Shown here: piece by piece, positions 34,934 to 45,167 of the stretch
Numbering within the stretch: the stretch's first letter is position 1
Layout of the letters: every line of letters begins with the position of its first letter
Notes under the pieces: generated by a model
What the model was told of the DNA's origin: nothing
The model's input: only the letters and a program-made list of their open reading frames with translations
Databases searched by the model: none
DNA from: Bog-473 sp963800725
Lineage (GTDB): Bacteria > Actinomycetota > Acidimicrobiia > Acidimicrobiales > RAAP-2
Assembly: GCA_963800725.1 (NCBI GenBank)
Contig: CAWDCE010000017.1
Location: forward strand, 186,001 to 250,000
Direction: 5' to 3'
DNA: 64,000 nucleotides
Program-made: the position numbers and the translations under genes

Positions 34934-36269
34934 TCACGACGCGGTCGTCGGGGCGTAGTAGTAGGTGCTGCAGGAGAAGCCCTTGCCTTTGGGTTCGACC
35001 CGCTGGTATTTGCCGTCTTTGATCTCTAGCACCACGAAGCAGTTCGATGGCTTCTTCTGGGCCGGATTGACCGGAGCCAAGAGGCCGCCGGCATCGAAGC
35101 TGGTGATCTTGGCCAGTTGCTTCAGGACACCACCACGGGTGGGGTGAGGACCCGCCGCCTTGAGCGCTTGGACGAATAGCGCGGCCGACGTCCAGCCGAA
35201 GAGGGTGAACTCGTCAGGCGTCCAATTCGGGCTGATCTTCTTGACGTAGTCGAGGAATTGCCGGTCCGCCGGGACCTGCGCCGCGTCTTGGCCGAGATAG
35301 AGACCCTGGGTCTGCCCGATCTGGATGCCGTTGGTGACGGCCGGTCCCCCGGCGTGGGAGATGAACTGATCTGCGTAGACGGGACCAAACGAGAAGATCA
35401 GCCCCGGATGCCAGTTCTGCGTGGCCATGTCCTGCATGAACGCGGCAGCCGTCTGCCAGTCAAGCGCCGAGAGGTCAACCGCATTGACGCCACGTTTGCG
35501 CATGTTGATGACATCGGTGGTGAAATCGGTCTCGAGCGGACCGACGTCTCGCACATAGGCGATGTGATAGCCGACGTGTTTGAGTGCGGCCTCTTGGCCC
35601 TGCCACTGGACCTCGGCCGAAGCCACGTCCGAAACGATGGACCCGACGTCGGTGTCGTGCGGGAATTTTGACTTGTAATAGTGCAGTGGGCCGAGTCCGA
35701 GTCCCACCGCGGACGGCTGGGTGCTGAAGTCATTTGGAAGTGCATTGGTGCCCTGATCGATGGTCACCGACACGTCCGGCACCGCCGGATTGGCGGCGCA
35801 ACACCTTGCAGCCATAGCCGTCGAAGAGGGAGAAGCTGCCGACCAGAGCAAAGTCCCGACCGACCGCTTCTTGGGTCTCGGTCTCATTCTGCTGGCCGGT
35901 GAAGGCGTCGTCGGACGAGTTGACGAATAGTTTGCGGCCGTTGACCCCACCGTGGGAGTTGACGTAATCGAAATACGCCTTCACCCCAATCGGCGCCCCT
36001 TCAAACAGCCCGGGCACCGGACCCGTAATGATCGAGACGTTGCCGACGGTCACCGAGTTCGGGGTCACGCCGGTCTGCGAGGACGCTTCAGCCGATGTCA
36101 TGGCGGCCGGCACCCCGCACGTCGATGCGCTCGATGCGTCAGCGGGAACTGGCGAGACCAGCACTGAACCCGGGAGTGCCACCGCGGCGAGCATGACGCA
36201 GACCGCCAACAGCACATCGACTCGACCGTTCGCCCGTCGGCGCGTTGTCCAACGACCGCGAATGCCCAT
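34934..36269 (-). CDS. orphan Liv-type substrate-binding protein, frameshifted
   Basis: A paralog of the binding protein at 19937-21307, nearly co-linear over its whole length (shared SITGPVPGLFEGAPIGVKAY, VNGRKL, DDAFTGQQNETETQEA, GLYLGQDA, TLFGWTSAALFVQALKAAGP). Signal segment VDVLLAVCVMLAAVALPGSV starts about residue 20 after the ATG at 36269. One slip near 35805 (KVL|ANPAVPDVSV) breaks the frame. No permease or ATPase lies beside it, so it probably feeds the liv permease or acts as a sensor/scavenger. Conserved Cys pairs (STCGVP, YGCKVL, NCFVV, FSCSTYYY) match the paralog and suggest disulfides. Confidence 0.88.
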
Positions 36270-36502
36270 GAATCGTCCCCCTCCGTGGCGCAACTGCGCC
36301 GAGGCGGGCAATCATTATCGCGATTTTCCCAAAAAGTAAGTACGGCCCGACGCACCGACGTGTCTGACGCCATATTGCCGGTCTCGACAGCGACGACGCC
36401 TCCCTGGCTCCCCTCGGTACGATTCAGAGGTCGTGAGTACCCTTTGGGCCGTCTGCCAGCCAATTTCGAGACGGCTGCCACCATTTCCGGGCGGATCCTC
36501 AA

Positions 36503-37778
36503 ATGGATGACCCGACCAACCCGGACCCGCCGAATCCGCCGTCGGGCCAAGAAGTCGGGCGCGCCCGCACCCGGATGCACCGCGGCCCGCGTCACGCCCG
36601 CAGGCAAAGTGGATGGAACCCATGGCGCTGGGTCCTGCTCTCGCTCTCGGTCGTGGCGTTGGTGGCCGCCGGGGCCATCACCTACAACATCGTCTCGTTC
36701 TACCAACGGTCGGATTCCGGTGGCCGCGCCCTGATTCACCAGGTCCAGCGCCAGGTGGCGCGGGCCGAAGCGCATCACACTTGCACGTCGGTTCCCGCAA
36801 CCCCGACCACCACCGTTTCGACCAGCGGCGGTGTCGGCACATCGGGCCTCTCGCTGGCCGGGGTGCCCACGACCGCGAACCAGGGGCACTCCCGACACCC
36901 GATGCGCTCCTCAAGGCGCCTTCCATAGGCCTCGATGCTCCGGTGGTCGAGGGGACGGGCGATGCGGAGTTGGCCGTGGCGGTCGGCCGGGTTCCGGCGA
37001 GCGCCGAGATTGGGGATCCCGGGACGGTGGTGCTGGCGGCGCACGACGTGACCTGGTTCTCCAAACTCGACCAACTCCACGCGGGCGACACCCTCACCCT
37101 CGTCAGGGCGTGTTCGACCCTGATCTACCACGTCACGAGCCAACAGGTCGTCGCCGCAGGCACGCCGATCTATCCCAGTGCACAACCCTCGCTGGTGCTG
37201 GTCACTTGCTATCCGCTCAACGCCCTCTTCCTCACCTCGCAGCGCTACTTGGTCGATGCGGACCTGGTTGCCACCAAGGTCCAGAGTCGAAGCCTGTCCA
37301 CGTTCGCGGTCGGCGGGACCCCGACGGTGGCGATACCACCCGCCCTCGCCGCACTCGGGCTCGACCTCAATACGCAATTCGACGCCACTCGGAACGCTCA
37401 CGGTGTCGGGACCGGTCGACGCCGCGTGGCAGCAAGAGCGCGGCCCCGCTCGACGATCAGGCCTCACTGCTCACGCTCTACTTCGGTGCCATCGACGCGG
37501 CTCGGTCCAACAATGAATCATGGTGGAACGCCATCGCCCCGAACGTGCCCATGGCCAACGCGCAACCGTTGAACGACGCCTCGATCTCCCACTACGCCAG
37601 CGCCCTCGACACCGCCCTCAACGTCAACGGCGCTGTCTTGGACACGGCAAATCTCAGCGCGCAGATCAGCGTCTCGGGTGGGAGTCATCCGGGTCGTTAC
37701 ACCGTGAGTATGGATGCCACGGCGATTGATGGCGCACTGGTGATCACCGGGTGGACCATGACGCCGCTCAGCCAGTAG
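36503..37778 (+). CDS. sortase with C-terminal extension, frameshifted
   Basis: A membrane-anchored cysteine transpeptidase that would cut a sorting signal and attach the protein to the cell surface. N-terminus: basic Pro-rich cytoplasmic tail, one helix (WVLLSLSVVALVAAGAITYN), then a Thr/Ser-rich linker. After one missing base near 36885 the sortase domain follows: IGLDAPVVEGTGDAELAVAV, catalytic His in VVLAAHDVTWFSKLDQLHAG, Cys in LVLVTCYPLNALF and Arg in TSQRYLVDADLV. The pattern fits actinobacterial class D/E-like enzymes. Two slips at 37385-37440 lead to an extra 120 or so residues (PLDDQASLLTLYFGAIDAAR to ALVITGWTMTPLSQ) not found in simple sortases. A matching LAVTG protein lies 2.5 kb away. 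Confidence 0.88.
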
Positions 37779-39955
37779 ATCGAGTCCCTGCATTCGAGAA
37801 CCGGATGGGCACGATCTCGGAATTCCCGTAGGTATAGCCCCCGTGCGCCTCGAACAAGTTGGCTTGGAAGTAGATCGGATCGATTTGGGACTTGGTATAC
37901 GCGAATAACGAAGTTGGTCGAACCGCTTGGACCCGTCACCCCGAGTACCGGCGTCGTGCCCGGAGCCTGCCCGTTGATCGAAGCTGAACCGTAAGCCAGC
38001 CCTTGCTGGCTATAGATGATCTGACTCATGAAGATCGCGACATTGTGGACATGAACCGGTCGATTGAGCTGATCGAGAATCTGGGCGTGCAGGGTCACCG
38101 GCGCACCGAGCGAGACTGGAGCACTGACGCCGCTCGGGGTGAGCCCCACATGCCATTGGGTCGGCAGGAAATCCGCGCTCGAGGACACGGTGGCCGGCTC
38201 CTGGGTAAACGCAGTGACCGCGAATCCCACGCTGAGCGGAGGTTGTGCGCCGAAGTTCGGCGACAAGAGCGTGAGGCTTTCAGAGCCATGCGCCCGTAGC
38301 GGAGCGATTTTGTGCCCCGTCGTCCAAAACGCGCTGATGACCCCTTCGCTCATCACGGTGAATGCAGGGGTGAGCGAGCGCGACGAATTGTCGTGCACAT
38401 CGACCCGGATCCGGTCAACGGTGCCGAGCTGTCCGGTGGTGCGGACTCCGGTGATCTTGACCGAGAGTGGCGCGGAAACCGAGACCGCGATCACGACGAA
38501 GACCACCACCAGCACCAGCCCCGCCGATGCCAACGCGGGCCAATAGCGCCAAGGACCGGTCCCACGTCGCTGGCTCCGGACCACTACCCGAGCTCCACCC
38601 GGTTCCACCGCAGCCGATTCATCGACGGTCAGCTCGCTGATCCCGACATCATCATCGGTCGCCGCGGCCAGGAGACCAAGCGGCAGGAGAATGACCAGGT
38701 AGCTCGAAAATGACCGGGTGGCAAAGAAGAGGGCCAGGGCGGGAACCACGAACGTCCAGGTCCGTAACCGGGGAAACGACGTGACATAGATCAACCACAA
38801 CACGACGAAGGTCACTGCTGCGGTCGCGGTGTAGGCGGTGAGCGAGCCTCCACCCAACCGCAAGAACAACGTCAAACCGACGAGCCCTTGACCGGCCGGA
38901 ACCGTGTGGGACGAAAACGGTGTCAGCACGCCCGACAGCCACGCACTCGGTGAATGAATGATGTAGATCGCGTTGGGGACCAAGAATGCGAGAAGGGCGA
39001 TGCCCAAATAGCGACTGGCGGTCGCGATGCCCCATCGACCACGTTCGATTCGCACTTGACCGGCGATGCCGGCCAGCACGAAGGGCAGGATGAACCATGG
39101 AGTTTGCTTCATGGCCATGGCAAGGCCGAAGAGCACCGGACCGATCCAGGCACACGGGCCGCGCTGGCTCGAGAATCGATACCAGTGATATGCCGCGAAG
39201 ATCAGCAACGGGACGTAGACGGCGTCAGTGACTCCCCCGACGGCAAATCCGACATAGGTACTCAAACTGCCGACAACCAGTGCGGCGGGACGGATTGAGC
39301 GAGGAAGCAACGCGAAAAGGGACAAGATCGCGGTTGCCCACGCAGCGACATTCACGATCACGGCCGTTTGGACTGTCAGTCCGAGGGCGAGGAGCGGTTG
39401 GTACACCTGGAACGACAGCGACGGGTAGGAGAATGAGGTCACCGGGGTGCCGTTGAGATTGAAGGTGTAGCCATTGGGCGAGACCCGGAACAGCCCGAAC
39501 GACGGCGCCATCGAGTGGGTGTACGGATTCAGCCCGTGGTTGGCCAACACGGCGGCGTATTGGTTGAATGCCAGCTCGTCGGTGCCGTAGCCGGGACTGA
39601 AGCGGACCTGGGTGTAGGCCCACACGAACAGGGCAAGGACCACCATCACCGCGGTGGCCCAGGCCATTACCTCGGCAAAGTACGGGGCACCCCCGACCTG
39701 GCTCCAGCGTCTCAAGGCGCGCCCGAATCGGGTGCTCGGTACAGACCCCAGACCCGCAGACTCCCCCTCGTCGCCTCGGGCCACCAGTGCCGGTGTCAGG
39801 CTGGCCAGCACCGTGCCCAGACCCCAGAGACCGAAGATGACGACGGCCGCTGCAGTCGCGGGAACTTGATTCACCGCCGGGTAGATCTGCAGCGCCCAGA
39901 TGATGAGCACGATCCCAGCCACGGTCCACCACCATCGGGTGAGGCGTGCGAACAT
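37768..39955 (-). CDS. large polytopic membrane protein, glycosyltransferase-like, with extracytoplasmic tail
   Basis: About 729 codons. The first 430 residues carry around eleven hydrophobic helices and a polar loop (FSPGYGTDELAFNQYAAVLA, GLNPYTHSMAPSFGLF) between early helices. That plan, an acidic loop after helix 3, is common in GT-C-type polyprenyl-sugar transferases, so a surface glycosyltransferase is a reasonable guess. A charged cytoplasmic part and one more helix (LVLVVVFVVIAVSVSAPLSV) precede about 240 extracytoplasmic residues of beta-rich sequence. A slip near 37905 hides the true end: in the next frame DPIYFQANLFEAHGG reads on to NAGTRSTG and a stop at 37768. It overlaps the sortase end by 11 bp. 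No family could be named with certainty. Confidence 0.7.
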
Positions 39956-40270
39956 CAGGTCATCCCCCCGGATCCATCGTCACGCGCCATTGCGCTGCAC
40001 ACTTGCCGTGCAACTCCGAGGTCTCGACGACAACGGATCTTTCAAAGACTCGCTTCGACGAGTCGACCGGCATGGGTGCCCATCCAAAGATGAGCCCTCT
40101 TAGGCCGCAACGGTCATGGTGAGGATCGATGCCGTCAAGTTAGGCGAGCGAAGACCCGAAGTGCGGCTTTACGTGCCAGATGGCGCGGTGATCGATTCTT
40201 CGCAGCAGCACGCGGCACGCCGGTGGGTGCCCCGGTCGTAATGCGATCACCGAGGCGCCACCTCGGAGGT
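39956..40270. other. intergenic region with terminator-like hairpin
   Basis: Between the membrane-protein start and the LAVTG-protein stop. It contains CCGAGG-CGCCA-CCTCGG at 40250-40266, immediately after the stop of the LAVTG gene in its direction; there is no T-run, so termination is uncertain. No gene pattern is visible in the rest, which should include the promoter of the membrane protein. Confidence 0.45.
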
Positions 40271-40963
40271 TTAGGCCCGGGTGAGGCTACGGCGGCGGCT
40301 GACCCGCCAGATGCCAAGTGCGCCAAGTGCGAACAGCAGCCCTGCGACAATTCCCTCGCCGACGACCGGCTTCCCGGTGACCGCCAAGGTGGCGCCCGAG
40401 ATGCTTGGAACGAAGAAGACGAACTGCGGGTCGCCCGGCACCGACATAGTCGCCGAGCCTGCGGTCACGGTGGCGTTGGTCACCTGCGACCAGGCACCGC
40501 CGTAGTACTCAAAGATCGGCCGCCCCGGCTGAACGGCGGCATTGGTCACCGTCACCGTCGCCTGTGGGGAAAAGGTCCCCGTGTACTTGGCTCCGGTATC
40601 AGCGCACGTAAAGGTCACCGTGACGGCATAAGCCAGTGCGTAACCCGAAGGTGAGTTGGGCACCGTGATCCCGCCAACCGGGTTCACGGTGCTTCCAATG
40701 TTGATGTGGGCACAGGTGCCGGGCGTCGTCTGAGTGGGAATCGTCACCGTCACGCCATTGCACGTCGCCGCGCCACCGCTGCCCGGAACCGTGATTGTTG
40801 GGCACGTGGTCGAGTTGAACGCGGGAAGGCCACCTCCGCCGCCGCCACCGCCACCGCTGGCGCCTGCGCCTGGCGACGCCGCCATGGCTGCTGCACCGGG
40901 AAGTGAGAGCGCTACGACAGCAGCGATTGCCACTGCGCCACCAAATCGAGCCAATCGTCGCAT
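40271..40963 (-). CDS. secreted surface protein with poly-Gly tract and LAVTG sorting signal
   Basis: A 230-residue exported protein. The start at 40963 gives MRRLARFGGAVAIAAVVALS and a signal peptidase site near AMAAS, followed by GASGGGGGGGGGLP. The mature domain is Thr/Val/Pro-rich, with four cysteines (TTCPTI, ATCNG, GTCAHIN, FTCADTG) that could form two disulfides. The C-terminus reads TLAVTGKPVVGEG, then the hydrophobic IVAGLLFALGALGIW and the tail RVSRRRSLTRA. This is a complete sortase sorting signal of the LAxTG type used by actinobacterial class E-like sortases. It is the likely substrate of the sortase at 36503. The domain itself is not recognised. Confidence 0.85.
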   Translation of the reverse strand: MRRLARFGGAVAIAAVVALSLPGAAAMAASPGAGASGGGGGGGGGLPAFNSTTCPTITVPGSGGAATCNGVTVTIPTQTTPGTCAHINIGSTVNPVGGITVPNSPSGYALAYAVTVTFTCADTGAKYTGTFSPQATVTVTNAAVQPGRPIFEYYGGAWSQVTNATVTAGSATMSVPGDPQFVFFVPSISGATLAVTGKPVVGEGIVAGLLFALGALGIWRVSRRRSLTRA

Positions 40964-41136
40964 AGTGAACGTTCCCAATCTTCTCTTTGGCGCAGCTGCA
41001 CCGTTCTTGCGGATCGCTGAATAATACTCAGGTTGCCACGCCAAGACAATGATGATCGCCAGAAAACTCCACGTCAGACGCATCCTGGGAACCACCTGAG
41101 TGCGATTTCGTGCCTGTGCTCGGAGTGATACACCTT

Positions 41137-42153
41137 TCAGCGTGCCTGCGAAGCGATGGCCGCAGCCAGTTCACGTTCGCTGTACCAGCGAAGTGGCTCG
41201 GACCAGCCCGAGAACTCTCGCCACGGACGAAGGTGCACCCCCACATCGCCGACGATGTAGTGCTGGTTGTCGACCTCGGCCCAGCGCTGGCTGTAGACCG
41301 CGTCCGCCGTTCTCAGGCGGCCGAGCCCTCCGAAAATTCTTGAAATTCTGCAGCGTCTCGCCGCGACCATACGCGGGGTCGTAAACCTCGGTCAGCCGGC
41401 GACGGGTGATGGACTCTTCGCGAAACTGGAAATGGTGGGTCACGACGCCAACGGCCGGCTCGACCAGCTGGCGTCGGTCGTTGGATTCACAGGTGTGATA
41501 CCCCCGTGACACGGTGATGAATGGTCCCGACCGGTCGAACCGCTGGAGTGGATGCTTGTGGTGCAACAACCGACACCTGGGCATCGAGGGCTGTCGAAAC
41601 AACTCGCACATCGGTTGAAACTCAAGGGGATGAAACGGTGCGAGGTACTCGGGTTTGGCGTCAGGAAAATGCCGGTAGACGTCTGCTCCAACCACTCGAA
41701 AGCGACGGTCGAGGGATGAGAGGTAGTCGCCAATCGTCACGTTCTGAGGCCCATGGGAGAACTCGTCGGCATCGATCCACCACCACCAGATGTGCTCGGT
41801 GGCTTCAGCCGCTGACACCCGCCAGACAACGGCATTCATGATGAGCGCACGCACCGACTCCTCGAAACTCTGCGTCGTGAAGGACTCGGCCAATACGGCG
41901 CCCACGCCGAGCCGCGTTTCACCGTGTCATCGGTGCTGGCGTTGTCAACTAAGTAGACCCGTTCGGCCCCCTGCACGAACGCATTGCGAACCGATGCTTC
42001 GATCACGTCGCCTTCGTTGTAAGTGCCGATCACGGCGTAGATCGGCGCTTTTAGGGGTTCTGCCTTCGCCGGGTTGGCTTCGACTCGTGACCATGGCGGA
42101 TTCCAACGTACGTCCTTGACCACGCGTCTCAGTCGATCAGCGACGGTGAACAC
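41137..42153 (-). CDS. family-2-like glycosyltransferase (Glyco_tranf_2_4 type), frameshifted
   Basis: A GT-A fold protein. From about the GTG at 42153: PIYAVIGTYNEGDVIEASVR, VYLVDNASTDDTV, then after a slip near 41918 LGVGAVLAESFTTQSFEESV and the metal-binding block WWWWIDADEFSHGPQN. It continues QFREESITRRRLTEVYDPAY, and after a second slip near 41335 GRLRTADAVYSQRWAEVDNQ to the stop at 41137. The His-rich MPRCRLLHHKHPLQRF region may be acceptor-related. The real start is not certain; upstream sequence in the same frame also reads open. Part of the surface-glycan locus. Confidence 0.75.
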
Positions 42154-42223
42154 CTGGCGACCCCAGGTCTCCACACATGTGATCGTATCGGTGCGCGGTC
42201 GGGCGCCGTGGACCGCGCCCCCA

Positions 42224-43135
42224 CTACTTCGTCGCGGCTCGATTCCCTTGATAGAGACCCTTTCCCCACGCCGAAAGCGCCGCGACCACATAGGGCGTCA
42301 GCACCAGTGCCCGACGCCCGAGACTGATGCGCCAGGTCAACAGCCGGCGCCACAGAGAGACCCACCGCGCACCGACCACAAGCGGGGCGGCCCATGACCG
42401 GCCCACCAGGTCGCGGTGGGGGAAGGTCGGGCTTCTTCGAGCGAGGACTGCGGCACAGCGGCCCAACTCGACCTGGTGCGCCATGACGGCTTTGATGTCG
42501 GTCCGGTTCATGTGCACGATCCGGGCATCAGGGCAGAACACGAGGAGCCCGTCGGCGGCAGCTTTGAGCGTAAAGGTCGTGTCGGCCGAGCCGACCTCCT
42601 TGATGGAGGCCGAGGCGTCGACAAAGGGGCCGTACATGTCCCAGAGGGACTTCGGAACCGCGAGGTTGGCGGTGGCGCCATGCCAGATCGTCGAGGGCGG
42701 TCGACCCGGGTGCAGGTCCAAGAACTCCACCAGATACTCGGTGGTGCCGGCCCACGACTTCGGAGTGCCGTTGACAATGGCGCCGGCGACGCACCGTTGG
42801 CCGGCGCTCGCCGCCACGAGGGACGAGAGCCAATCCGGCTCGGCAATCACGTCGGCATCGGTGAAGACAAGGGTCTGCCCGCGGGCGTAGGTGACGCCGA
42901 GGTTGCGGCCTTGCGCCGCGCTGAGCCGCGGTCGATGCATAATCACCGAAAACCGCGGATCGGGGGCGAGTTCGTCGGCATAGGAGAGATCGTCCCCATC
43001 GTCACCGCTCACCACCGCGATGATCTCGAAGCCGAAATCGCTCGCCTGCGCGCACAGACTCTTGACACACTGCCCCAGGTGGCCCGCGGCACGGTAGGCC
43101 GGCACCACCACGGTTACTTCCGGTGCCGCGTCCAC
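42224..43135 (-). CDS. family 2 glycosyltransferase
   Basis: A 303-residue GT2 enzyme that transfers a sugar from a nucleotide donor. MDAAPEVTVVVPAYRAAGHL starts the GT-A domain; SAAQGRNLGVTYARGQTLVF with TDADVIAEPDWL contains the D-x-D-type metal site; KEVGSADTTFTLKAAADGL and the acceptor helix follow. The C-terminal RRLLTWRISLGRRALVLTPY is amphipathic and probably peripheral to the membrane. Intact. Divergent from the next glycosyltransferase with a 106-bp gap that must hold both promoters. Confidence 0.9.
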   Translation of the reverse strand: MDAAPEVTVVVPAYRAAGHLGQCVKSLCAQASDFGFEIIAVVSGDDGDDLSYADELAPDPRFSVIMHRPRLSAAQGRNLGVTYARGQTLVFTDADVIAEPDWLSSLVAASAGQRCVAGAIVNGTPKSWAGTTEYLVEFLDLHPGRPPSTIWHGATANLAVPKSLWDMYGPFVDASASIKEVGSADTTFTLKAAADGLLVFCPDARIVHMNRTDIKAVMAHQVELGRCAAVLARRSPTFPHRDLVGRSWAAPLVVGARWVSLWRRLLTWRISLGRRALVLTPYVVAALSAWGKGLYQGNRAATK

Positions 43136-43241
43136 GCCGGCGATGCTATCGGCGCTCTATGCAGCGATTTCTCCGGGAATCGTTCAGCCAACCAAACACG
43201 GCAAATGGTCCAAGAATCGGTAGTGTCTCAGACCAACACCT

Positions 43242-44391
43242 ATGGCCGAAAACACACCCGACGCTGATCCTGCACTTGGCGGTGCGCACCTGGGATCGGA
43301 CACGCCGGGTAAGCGCTCCGAATCTGACGTTCAGCCCAAACTCAGCGTCTGCATTACGACCGCGTGGGCGTCCCCTCCTCCTCGATCTCTGCCTCGCAAC
43401 ACTCGGTGCCCAGTCGAATCCCCCGCCATTCGAGCTCCTTGTGTGCTGTCAAGGCGACGCGACAGCCGCGCCAATCGTTCGTGCGCATTTTCCCGACGCC
43501 ACCGTCGGTCTGGTGGAAAAGGCTTACCCCGGAGGGGCGAGAAACTTCCTGATCGAACGTGCGAGGGGTGAGCTCCTCGTCTTTTTGGACGACGACGTCA
43601 CGTTTAGTCCCGACCTGCTCGCCCGCGTGGCCCAAGCGGCAGCCGACTATCCAGGGACTGGCGTTTTCGGTGGACCAAACCTGACACCGCCAGGGAGCTC
43701 GCTTTTCCAGATCATCCAAGGGGCAATCCTCGGCTCAGCCCTGGCAACCGGACCGGTACGCCGACGCTATGGCCGACATGCCCCCGGCGCCGCGGACGAG
43801 CGTTTCTTTACGTTGTGCAACTTGTCGATCCGGCGCGACATCATGCGGTCATTCCCGCCGTCGTTCTCGGGTGGCGAAGAGAATGCCGTACTGCACGAAT
43901 TGGCCGTGCGGGAGGTGGCGATGCGCTACGACCCCCAACTCGTCGTATACCACGAGCGTCGCGCCACCTACGGAGGATTCGCCAAACAAATGGAGAAATA
44001 CGGTCGAGGCCGGGGCCAAGTCATCGCCCGCCATCCTGCGTCGACTCGGCTCCCGTATCTCCTACCGGTGGCGTTGGTGGTTTGGCTCGTTTCGCTTCCA
44101 GTCGTGGCCGTCATGTGGTCGCCGTGGTACCTCATCACCGCCGGGGTGTATGCAATGGGTCTCCTGGCGGCCGGAACCGCGGTAGCGCTCGGCATGGCCG
44201 ACCGCCGCCTGATTCGTGGGATGAAAGTGACGATCCTCGGAGCCGCCCTCACGCTCACGGTGCACGCTTGCTACGGAGTCGGCGTGGTGCGAGGCGCGGT
44301 GCGAGGCATGGTGCGGAGACACCAAACCCCCGCATCGAGTTGGCGGGACATAGGTACCGAGCCAGGGCTCGCGCCGTCCCAGCCTCTATGA
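43242..44391 (+). CDS. membrane-associated family 2 glycosyltransferase, frameshifted
   Basis: MAENTPDADPALGGAHLGSD to LSVCITT is in the first frame. After slips near 43360-43390 it continues LLLDLCLATLGAQSNPPPFE, KAYPGGARNFLIERARGELL with VFLDDDVTFSPDLL (metal site), and FFTLCNLSIRRDIMRSFPPS with GGEENAVLHELAVREVAM. The last 100 residues have three hydrophobic helices, so it works at the inner face of the membrane. The stop overlaps the ABC permease start as ATGA, linking it to the exporter operon. Confidence 0.85.
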
Positions 44392-45167
44392 GCGCCCGGC
44401 AGCACTCGGGAGCCTGGATCCCCTCGCAGGACCTCTTCCTCACGCTGATCGAACGAAAGCTCCGCCTCTTCTCCAAGCGCAGCTGGTTCGGATTGGCTTG
44501 GCCTGCCATCGCACCGCTTTTCCTCTTCGCGCTCTACATCTTCGTCTTTCACCGCGTCCTCAAGGTCAACGCCGTCGACTACCCCATTTACCTGTTCGCT
44601 GGCCTATTGCCCTGGACGTTTTTGGCCCAGACGCTCCCCGACACCATCACCAGCATTTCCTTCGACGCCGAGTTGATCCGCCGCTCGGCGTTTCGGTACC
44701 AACTCCTCCCGCTGGCGTCGGTCACCGCGATGTCGCTGTACTTCTTGGTGACGTTGGCAGGCTTCATTGTGGTGCTGGCCTGCATCGGCAAACTCAATGT
44801 GGTGGTCCTGCCCACGCTCATCGTCCCGGTGGTCTGCCTCTACTTACTGGTCTCGACTCTCGGGATGTTCCTGTCCCTGATCGATGTCTACAACCGTGAT
44901 CTGCGGCGCCTCTTGGCCAATCTGTTGACCATCTGGTTCTTCTTGATTCCGATCGTTTACGTGCAGAATCAGGCCAGCGAACTCAAGCCGTTGCGCTACA
45001 TCGATCCGGCCAACATCTTGGTGAGCGAATTCCGGAACATACTCGCCTACCAGGACCTTCCCCCGACCCACACGATGGTGCTCGGCCTCATCATCTGCGT
45101 TGCCATCTTCTGCCTCGCACTCTTCACCTTCCATCGCTTCGACGACCGACTCCCACGCGAGGTGTGA
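44388..45167 (+). CDS. wzm: ABC-2 type polysaccharide export permease (Wzm-like)
   Basis: A 259-residue permease with six hydrophobic helices (KRSWFGLAWPAIAPLFLFAL, PIYLFAGLLPWTFLAQTLPD, LASVTAMSLYFLVTLAGFIV, and so on). The FAGLLPWTFLAQ and DPANILVSEFRNILAYQ motifs belong to O-antigen/teichoic-acid-type ABC-2 exporters. With the following ATPase it would flip or export an undecaprenyl-linked glycan. The start overlaps the upstream glycosyltransferase stop; the stop overlaps the ATPase start (GTGA). Confidence 0.9.
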   Translation: MSARQHSGAWIPSQDLFLTLIERKLRLFSKRSWFGLAWPAIAPLFLFALYIFVFHRVLKVNAVDYPIYLFAGLLPWTFLAQTLPDTITSISFDAELIRRSAFRYQLLPLASVTAMSLYFLVTLAGFIVVLACIGKLNVVVLPTLIVPVVCLYLLVSTLGMFLSLIDVYNRDLRRLLANLLTIWFFLIPIVYVQNQASELKPLRYIDPANILVSEFRNILAYQDLPPTHTMVLGLIICVAIFCLALFTFHRFDDRLPREV

